Shown here one piece after another: positions 1 to 4,248 of a DNA stretch of 5,357 nucleotides. Each line of letters starts with the position of its first letter. Positions within the stretch are counted from its first letter, which is position 1. The notes beneath the pieces are model-generated. The model was not told where the DNA came from. It was given only the letters and a program-made list of their open reading frames with translations, and did not search any database. Source of the DNA: JBAVQS01 sp049694275 (GTDB lineage Bacteria > Chloroflexota > Anaerolineae > UBA4142 > SHND01); NCBI GenBank assembly GCA_049694275.1, contig JBAVQS010000188.1:1-5357 (forward strand). Reading direction: 5' to 3'. The position numbers and the translations under genes were made by a program.

Positions 1-1420
1 GGGTGCCGCCGCTAAAGCGGCCATCCGTGATGAGCGCCACCTTGTCCCCCAGCCCCATCCCCATAATCGCGGATGTGGGCGAGAGCATCTCTTGCATCCC
101 CGGCCCGCCGCGCGGCCCCTCGCCGCGGACGACGACGACATCGCCTGCCTGGACCTCGCCGTTGAGAATGCCACGCATCGAGCTCTCTTCCGATTCATAG
201 ATGCGCGCAGGACCGCTAAAGTCGTGCATCCCCGCCGCCACGCCGCCCGTTTTCACCACCGCGCCGTCGGGGGCAAGATTGCCAAAGAGGATGGCGAGCC
301 CGCCGGTGCGGGAATGGGGATTGTCAAGCGGGCGAATCACCTCGCGGTCGGCGACCGGCGCGGCCGCAACGCTTTCGCGGAGAGAGTGCGTGGTGACGGT
401 GATGCGGTCGAGGTGCAGGGTGTTACCCCCCGACGCAATGGTCGAGAGAATGCCCGGGATACCGCCCGCGCGGTGGACATCCTCCATGTGCCATTTGCCC
501 GCGGGTGAAACCTTGCAGAGGTGCGGGACCTTGGCGGCGACGGCATTGATTCGGGAGAGAGGGTATTCGATCCCGGCCTCGTGGGCAATCGCCAGCGTGT
601 GCAGCACCGTGTTGGTCGAGCCCCCCATCGCCATATCGAGCGCAAAGGCGTCGTCGATCGCTTCGGGGGTCACGATCTGACGCGGGGTGATATTTTTCGC
701 GACCAGTTCCATTACCTTACTCGCCGCCGTGCGGGCCAGTTGCTCCCGTTCCGCGCTGAGGGCCAGCGCCGAACCGTTGAAGGGCAGCGCCAGGCCGAGC
801 GCCTCCATCAAACAATTCATCGAGTTGGCCGTAAAGAGGCCCGAGCACGAGCCACAGGCGGGACAGGCATAGTCCTCAAGCGTTTTCAGCCGCGCGGCGT
901 CAATCTTGCCCGCCTGGTAGGCGCCAACGCCTTCAAAAACGCTAATCAGGTCAATGATCTGCCCGTCGGGTGTGCGTCCCGCTGGCATCGGGCCGCCCGA
1001 GACAAAGATCGCTGGAACATCCACGCGCACGGCGGCCATCAGCATTCCGGGGACGATCTTGTCGCAGTTGGGGATGCAGATCATGCCGTCGAACTGGTGC
1101 GCGCGGATCATGGTCTCGACGGAATCGGCGATGAGCTCGCGCGAAGGGAGCGAGAACTTCATCCCGACGTGGCCCATAGCGATACCGTCGTCCACCCCGA
1201 TCGTGTTGAATTCGAATGGGACACCGCCGGCCTCGCGCACCGCCTGCTTGACCAGCGCGCCAAAGGCCTGGAGATGGACGTGGCCGGGGATGATATCGAC
1301 GTAGGAATTGACGATGGCGATAAAGGGCTTGTCGAAATCGGCGTCCTTGACCCCGGTCGCCCTGAGCAGTGAGCGGTGCGGCGCCCGCTCGAATCCGCGT
1401 TTAATCGTGTCTGATCGCAT
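1..1420 (-). CDS. ilvD: Dihydroxy-acid dehydratase, 3' end beyond window
   Basis: IlvD dehydrates 2,3-dihydroxyisovalerate and 2,3-dihydroxy-3-methylvalerate to the 2-keto acids of valine and isoleucine synthesis; it is a cytosolic Fe-S enzyme. The minus strand is open from ATG 1418-1420 to the window edge, giving 473 residues of a family usually about 550-570 long. Visible landmarks: PFIAIVNSYVDIIPGHVHL (32-50), VDDGIAMGH (76-84), CIPNCDKIVPGM (115-126, Fe-S Cys119 and the Mg-site Lys121), CPACGSCSG (186-194, second cluster Cys) and DGRFSGG (466-472, with the proposed catalytic Ser470). The segment VFEGVGAYQAGKI is of the Bacillus type. Gly46 sits where the [2Fe-2S] class has Cys, so I infer the E. 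coli/Bacillus-like cluster class. An AGGAG lies at 1435-1439, 14 bases before the ATG, which is rather long spacing. It follows a small ORF by 45 bases and is probably under the attenuator at 1743-1917. About 85 C-terminal residues are missing only because the window ends. Confidence 0.96.
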   Translation of the reverse strand, partial: MRSDTIKRGFERAPHRSLLRATGVKDADFDKPFIAIVNSYVDIIPGHVHLQAFGALVKQAVREAGGVPFEFNTIGVDDGIAMGHVGMKFSLPSRELIADSVETMIRAHQFDGMICIPNCDKIVPGMLMAAVRVDVPAIFVSGGPMPAGRTPDGQIIDLISVFEGVGAYQAGKIDAARLKTLEDYACPACGSCSGLFTANSMNCLMEALGLALPFNGSALALSAEREQLARTAASKVMELVAKNITPRQIVTPEAIDDAFALDMAMGGSTNTVLHTLAIAHEAGIEYPLSRINAVAAKVPHLCKVSPAGKWHMEDVHRAGGIPGILSTIASGGNTLHLDRITVTTHSLRESVAAAPVADREVIRPLDNPHSRTGGLAILFGNLAPDGAVVKTGGVAAGMHDFSGPARIYESEESSMRGILNGEVQAGDVVVVRGEGPRGGPGMQEMLSPTSAIMGMGLGDKVALITDGRFSGGT

Positions 1421-1449
1421 GATAAAAGGAAAAGCTCCTGGAAATAGAA

Positions 1450-1504
1450 TGGGCGGGTGTGCTGCCTAATGGTTGTAACAATCGGTCATGCACTCACCCG
1501 CCCA
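1450..1504. repeat. 10-bp inverted repeat around the end of the small ORF
   Basis: The arms TGGGCGGGTG (1450-1459) and CACCCGCCCA (1495-1504) are perfect complements separated by 35 bases. On the minus-strand transcript the stem would enclose the stop codon of the 66-residue ORF (1466-1468) and end about 10 bases before the ilvD Shine-Dalgarno. No T-run follows on either strand, so it is not an intrinsic terminator. It could couple translation of the two genes or stabilise the ilvD message; both are inference. Confidence 0.55.
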
Positions 1505-1666
1505 ATCCTGTACCTGCTTCGGATCTTCCGCCGTCCCCTTTTGCGGAGAACGGCGAGCCGTATCCGCAGTCTGAGTTGATCCATGAGCGTACAGGGAGGT
1601 CAAACGCGCCATCACCCATCCCTGGGTATGGTTGCTATCTGATTTAGGGGACATTTGCATAGCCAT
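1466..1666 (-). CDS. Unknown 66-residue protein upstream of ilvD
   Basis: I do not recognise this protein. The case for a gene is the near-ideal Shine-Dalgarno AAGGAGAAGG at 1671-1680, with AGGAG ending 8 bases before ATG 1664-1666, plus its position 45 bases ahead of ilvD in the same direction. The product begins MAMQMSPKSDSNHTQGW, is hydrophilic with no membrane segment or signal peptide, is rich in Gln, Thr and Ser, and ends in ECMTDCYNH with two Cys four residues apart. It is not rich in Ile, Leu or Val, so it is not itself an attenuation peptide. Third-position GC is only about half, clearly below ilvD, which weakens the case for a long-conserved protein. It may be a lineage-specific small protein, or an upstream ORF whose translation carries ribosomes to ilvD. 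Met3 and Met5 are alternative starts, but the spacing favours Met1. Confidence 0.5.
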   Translation of the reverse strand: MAMQMSPKSDSNHTQGWVMARLTSLYAHGSTQTADTARRSPQKGTAEDPKQVQDWAGECMTDCYNH

Positions 1667-1670
1667 TTTT

Positions 1671-1680
1671 CCTTCTCCTT
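1671..1680 (-). promoter_or_regulatory. Strong Shine-Dalgarno of the 66-residue ORF
   Basis: On the minus strand this reads AAGGAGAAGG, placed 4 bases before ATG 1666, with the AGGAG core 8 bases away. It is the best ribosome binding site in the window. It starts right after the T-run of the terminator at 1691-1717, so there is no room for a promoter between that terminator and this site. Transcription reaching it must read through both upstream terminators. Confidence 0.7.
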
Positions 1681-1683
1681 TCC

Positions 1684-1717
1684 TAAAAAAATAAAGCAGG
1701 CAAAACGCCTACTTCAT
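1684..1717 (-). terminator. Second intrinsic terminator before the small ORF
   Basis: On the minus strand AAGTAGGC (1714-1707) pairs with GCCTGCTT (1701-1694) across the loop GTTTT, with one G-T wobble. The stem can gain three more pairs outward to 1717/1691. It runs directly into the T-rich tract TTTATTTTTTT (1693-1683). A partial competing hairpin is visible just upstream, CTTC AAAGAT GAAG (1724-1711), which would use the base of the terminator's 5' arm. Stem and tract are convincing; any regulatory role is inference. Confidence 0.7.
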
Positions 1718-1738
1718 CTTTGAAGGACGCACAGAAAC

Positions 1739-1769
1739 AAAAAAACCGCCCTCTCGGTTTGGGCGGTTT
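1739..1769 (-). terminator. Attenuator terminator of the ilv leader
   Basis: On the minus strand AAACCGCCC (1769-1761) and GGGCGGTTT (1751-1743) form a perfect 9-bp stem with a 9-base loop, followed by a seven-T run (1745-1739). The 5' arm begins 19 bases after the stop codon of the Ile/Leu/Val-rich reading frame. The plus-strand tail is interrupted by C and G, so the terminator works leftward, toward ilvD. Its 5' arm and loop are also the target of the antiterminator pairing described for the ilv attenuator. Confidence 0.9.
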
Positions 1770-1905
1770 CGATTTGCGATTTTCTCGCTTATCGTCGTCG
1801 GCGGCGTGTGCTGACGGGCACCCAAACCAAGTTACGCCTGTTGCTAAGGATAATCGCAACAAGCATAATAACGACGACAATAAGGGATAGGCCAACGAAC
1901 ATGAT
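1743..1905 (-). promoter_or_regulatory. Predicted ribosome-mediated ilv attenuator
   Basis: Three parts are visible in order on the minus strand. First comes a leader reading frame with a dense run of Ile, Leu and Val codons (about 1896-1846). Next is segment 2, CTTGGTTTGGGTG (1831-1819). It can pair without a gap over 13 positions, two of them G-U, with segment 3, CGCCCAAACCGAG (1765-1753). Last is the terminator 1769-1743, whose 5' arm and loop overlap segment 3, so the two folds exclude each other. A ribosome stalled at the last control codon (1848-1846) would have its front edge near 1832, just short of segment 2, which is the geometry attenuation needs. I found no strong protector pairing for segment 2, only a 4-bp hairpin GTGC/GCAC (1821-1818 with 1811-1808). 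Pairings were traced by eye; no energies were computed. Confidence 0.8.
1789..1902 (-). CDS. ilv leader peptide, Ile/Leu/Val-rich
   Basis: This is a 37-residue reading frame from ATG 1900-1902 to TAA 1789-1791. It opens MFVGLSLIVVVIMLVAIIL: 13 of residues 3-19 are Ile, Leu or Val. It continues through LVWVPV to five Arg codons before the stop. This resembles the leader peptides of E. coli ilv operons in composition and in lying directly before an intrinsic terminator upstream of an ilv gene. The control codons include CTA, CTT, ATT and GTT, unlike the C-ending codons preferred in ilvD. The -10 hexamer at 1912-1917 puts the transcript start near 1905, so the mRNA would begin at or just before the AUG and have no Shine-Dalgarno. 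The frame can be extended upstream to ATG 1945-1947 (52 residues, weak AGGA before it), which would read as a one-span membrane protein with a basic tail. That start overlaps the promoter and would lie ahead of the transcript start, so I prefer the leader reading. Confidence 0.78.
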   Translation of the reverse strand: MFVGLSLIVVVIMLVAIILSNRRNLVWVPVSTRRRRR

Positions 1906-1911
1906 GGGGCT

Positions 1912-1940
1912 ACTATACCAGAAAAGCATCGACCTGTCAT
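1912..1940 (-). promoter_or_regulatory. Promoter of the ilv leader and ilvD
   Basis: On the minus strand ATGACA (1940-1935, 5 of 6 to the -35 consensus) is followed by a 17-base spacer and TATAGT (1917-1912, 5 of 6 to the -10), with TGG directly before it giving an extended -10. The expected start is near 1905, three bases before the leader ATG. This points leftward through the leader, both terminators, the small ORF and ilvD. Confidence 0.75.
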
Positions 1941-1973
1941 CAGGCATTTTGTCCTAATGTGACCCCCAAGATT

Positions 1974-1988
1974 TGTGCATTCTGCACA
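1974..1988. promoter_or_regulatory. Candidate operator, perfect dyad between divergent promoters
   Basis: TGTGCA-TTC-TGCACA is a perfect 6-bp dyad with a 3-base centre at 1981. It sits between the leftward -35 (1935-1940) and the rightward -35 (2011-2016), about 66 bases ahead of the predicted phe start and about 76 ahead of the ilv start. Symmetry and position suggest a dimeric regulator binding upstream of both promoters. I cannot name the regulator. Confidence 0.4.
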
Positions 1989-2010
1989 TACTCCCGGGCT
2001 GCAAAAATGC

Positions 2011-2040
2011 TTGACAAAAGGGCAAATCCTGTGGTATTGT
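2011..2040 (+). promoter_or_regulatory. Promoter of the phe leader, pheA and DAHP synthase gene
   Basis: TTGACA (2011-2016) matches the -35 consensus exactly. After an 18-base spacer comes TATTGT (2035-2040), preceded by TGG, an extended -10. The expected start is near 2046-2048, at the GTG of the leader reading frame (2048-2050). The layout mirrors the leftward ilv promoter. Confidence 0.85.
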
Positions 2041-2047
2041 GACGACC

Positions 2048-2131
2048 GTGACGATCTTCAGCCGCTCGCTCTTTGCGTTTTATGGCTATTTTAGCTCCAC
2101 TCGCACGCGGGGTCGAATCGTCACGCCATAG
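2048..2131 (+). CDS. phe leader peptide, Phe/Tyr-rich
   Basis: This is a 27-residue reading frame from GTG 2048-2050 to TAG 2129-2131. It opens MTIFSRSLFAFYGYF and continues into an Arg-rich tail, ending in IVTP. Phe occupies positions 4, 9, 11 and 15 and Tyr 12 and 14, so six of the first 15 residues are aromatic. It lies between a strong promoter and a terminator directly upstream of a prephenate dehydratase gene, as E. coli pheL does. No Shine-Dalgarno precedes it, and the predicted transcript start is at or within two bases of the GTG, so translation is probably leaderless. A second in-frame GTG at 2039-2041, part of a direct repeat GTGACGA, lies ahead of the likely transcript start and is less likely. 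The Tyr codons suggest the switch senses both aromatic amino acids. Confidence 0.85.
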   Translation: MTIFSRSLFAFYGYFSSTRTRGRIVTP

Positions 2132-2149
2132 GGTTTTGCCGGAATCATC

Positions 2150-2182
2150 AGAGCGTGGGGATTGACCCCACGCTCTTTTTTT
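2150..2182 (+). terminator. Attenuator terminator before pheA
   Basis: AGAGCGTGGGG (2150-2160) and CCCCACGCTCT (2166-2176) form a perfect 11-bp stem with the 5-base loop ATTGA, followed by six T (2177-2182). It ends 8 bases before the pheA Shine-Dalgarno and lies inside the same transcription unit, so it only makes sense as a conditional terminator. Confidence 0.95.
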
Positions 2183-2189
2183 GTTTCAC

Positions 2190-2194
2190 GGAGG
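2190..2194 (+). promoter_or_regulatory. Shine-Dalgarno fixing the pheA start
   Basis: GGAGG ends 6 bases before ATG 2201. It decides for this start against the in-frame TTG at 2162, which lies in the loop of the attenuator terminator and has no ribosome binding site. Confidence 0.9.
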
Positions 2195-2200
2195 CTGTAC

Positions 2201-3037
2201 ATGACCATCATTGCCTTTCAGGGCGAAGACGGCGCCTATTCGCAAGAGGCCATCTTTCAGACATTCGGGTCCGAGACGCCGACCCTTGCCTGCCATACGT
2301 TCCTCGAAATCTTCCAGGCGGTCGAGTCCGGGCGCGCCGACTTGGGAATGGTCCCCATCGAAAACTCAACCGCCGGCGCGATCAACCAATCCTACGACCT
2401 GCTCCTGGATTATGATCTCAAGATTACGCGGGAGGCGGTCCTGCGGGTGCGACACGCCCTCCTGGCGCGTCCCGGGGTGCGCCTGGACGATATTCGACGC
2501 GTCTATTCGCACCCTTCCGCTCTAGCCCAGTGCGAGCAATTCATCACTTCTCACCACTGGGAGCCGGTCGTCGCCTATGACACCGCCGGGTCAGCCAAGC
2601 AACTGGCCGGCGCCACGGAGGTCGATGCCGCGGCGATTGCGAGTGAGACCGCAGGGCGCTTGTATGGCCTCCAGGCGCTCATGTGCGGCGTCGAGGATCG
2701 CTCCGACAACCTGACGCGCTTTTTCGTCATCGGGCACGCCGAATCCCCGCGCACCCAGAAATCAAAAACGTCCATCGTGCTCGCCACCCGCCATACGCCG
2801 GGCGCGCTCTACGACTGCCTGGGGGAATTCGCCACACGCCGCATCAACCTCACCAAGCTCGAATCGCGTCCCGACCGGCGCCATCCCTGGCATTACGTGT
2901 TTTATCTCGATTTTGAAGGGCACTGGCAAGATCCGGCCTGCGGGCAGGCGCTCGTCGGCCTACTCAATATCAGTTCGTTCGTCAAGGTCCTCGGCTCATA
3001 CCCCATGGCCGCGGTTCCCGATTCCATTTCCCATTAG
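2201..3037 (+). CDS. pheA: Prephenate dehydratase with C-terminal ACT domain
   Basis: This enzyme converts prephenate to phenylpyruvate, the committed Phe step, in the cytosol. The product is 278 residues, normal for the monofunctional enzyme; there is no fused chorismate mutase. The catalytic part covers about residues 1-180: FQGEDGAYSQ (6-15), VPIENSTAGAI (51-61), VYSHPSALAQC (101-111), YDTAGSA (126-132) and DNLTRFFVI (169-177) with the key Thr172 of the TRF motif. The ACT domain follows from about 188, with GAL (201-203) and ESRP (221-224), the motifs that bind Phe for feedback inhibition. Ser106 stands where many relatives have Gln (SHPQAL). The gene is first in a two-gene unit with the DAHP synthase, 52 bases upstream of it, and sits behind the Phe/Tyr attenuator. 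It is therefore probably controlled both by transcript attenuation and by Phe binding to the protein. Confidence 0.97.
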   Translation: MTIIAFQGEDGAYSQEAIFQTFGSETPTLACHTFLEIFQAVESGRADLGMVPIENSTAGAINQSYDLLLDYDLKITREAVLRVRHALLARPGVRLDDIRRVYSHPSALAQCEQFITSHHWEPVVAYDTAGSAKQLAGATEVDAAAIASETAGRLYGLQALMCGVEDRSDNLTRFFVIGHAESPRTQKSKTSIVLATRHTPGALYDCLGEFATRRINLTKLESRPDRRHPWHYVFYLDFEGHWQDPACGQALVGLLNISSFVKVLGSYPMAAVPDSISH

Positions 3038-3060
3038 GGATGGGTTTGAAACCTGCCCTA
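3035..3060 (+). other. Interrupted hairpin between pheA and DAHP synthase gene
   Basis: TAGGG (3035-3039) pairs with CCCTA (3056-3060), and inside it GGTT (3043-3046) with AACC (3050-3053), with a small internal loop. It starts at the pheA stop codon. No T-run follows, so it is not a terminator; it may influence mRNA stability or the ratio of the two proteins. It is short and may be chance. Confidence 0.3.
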
Positions 3061-3089
3061 TCCTTACATACCGTCAGGAGAATTATTCA

Positions 3090-4103
<1,014 letters not shown>

Positions 4104-4141
4104 GGAATACCTCCGGTCTACCAGTACAAACAGGAAGGCCC

Positions 4142-4171
4142 TTGCACCAAACGGCAATTCATGGGTATAGT
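4142..4171 (+). promoter_or_regulatory. Promoter of the glutaredoxin-thioredoxin reductase gene
   Basis: TTGCAC (4142-4147, 4 of 6 to the -35) with an 18-base spacer and TATAGT (4166-4171, 5 of 6 to the -10) predicts a start near 4178, about 70 bases before the ATG at 4249. It indicates a unit separate from pheA and the DAHP synthase gene. I see no clear intrinsic terminator between 4104 and 4141, so some read-through from the DAHP synthase gene is possible. Confidence 0.55.
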
Positions 4172-4248
4172 ATATGCTGTAATACTTGATTGATTTCTCT
4201 CAGTGTAACGTTTGGGGATGCCAAGACTAGAACATCAAGGAGAAAACA

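Larger units (their letters stand above)
2047..2182 (+). promoter_or_regulatory. Predicted Phe/Tyr ribosome-mediated attenuator
   Basis: All three alternative pairings of a classical attenuator can be traced. Protector (1:2): CGTGACGAT 2047-2055 with ATCGTCACG 2117-2125, 9 bp perfect. Antiterminator (2:3): GGGGTC 2109-2114 with GACCCC 2164-2169, one bulged G, AATC 2116-2119 with GATT 2160-2163, one mismatch, then TCACGC 2121-2126 with GCGTGG 2153-2158; 16 pairs in all, one G-U. Terminator (3:4): 2150-2160 with 2166-2176. A ribosome stalled on the Phe/Tyr codons ending at 2092 would reach to about 2106, break the protector and leave segment 2 (from 2109) free, allowing read-through. A ribosome reaching the stop at 2129-2131 would cover segment 2 and allow termination. 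With no translation the protector forms and again favours termination. Base pairs are seen directly; the mechanism follows known phe/trp attenuators. Confidence 0.88.

Noticed and set aside
521..1372. Plus-strand open frame of 283 codons
   Set aside because: It lies fully opposite ilvD, whose minus-strand translation matches the family end to end. The frame is Arg/His/Asp/Gly-rich with no recognisable motif, as expected for an antisense shadow in GC-rich DNA.
1421..1790. T-box riboswitch upstream of ilvD
   Set aside because: I looked on the minus strand for the T-box bulge consensus (AGGGTGGNACCGCG) and a Stem I before the terminators and found neither. The leader-peptide mechanism explains the terminator instead.
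1683..1940. Minus-strand frame of 85 codons with a hydrophobic start and Cys-rich segments
   Set aside because: It reads through both terminators and ends inside the second one's T-run. The leader frame over the same DNA has the Ile/Leu/Val run, the promoter and the stop before the terminator.
1789..1947. Small one-span membrane protein of 52 residues
   Set aside because: The hydrophobic run would fit a membrane segment, but the upstream start lies ahead of the predicted transcript start. The Ile/Leu/Val composition, position before a terminator upstream of ilvD and 13-bp antiterminator fit an attenuation leader better. I keep it as the alternative reading.
2162..2200. N-terminal extension of PheA from TTG 2162
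   Set aside because: The TTG is in the loop of the attenuator terminator, has no Shine-Dalgarno, and the family's N-terminus starts at MTIIAFQGEDGAYSQ from ATG 2201.
2913..3089. Long N-terminal extension of the DAHP synthase
   Set aside because: It overlaps the end of pheA by over 120 bases, has no family counterpart, and ATG 3090 has AGGAG at good spacing and starts the ferredoxin-like domain.
4104..4248. Intrinsic terminator or RNA gene after the DAHP synthase gene
   Set aside because: I searched both strands of this 145-base gap for a GC stem with a T-run and for tRNA-like structure and saw neither. Only the promoter at 4142-4171 stands out.
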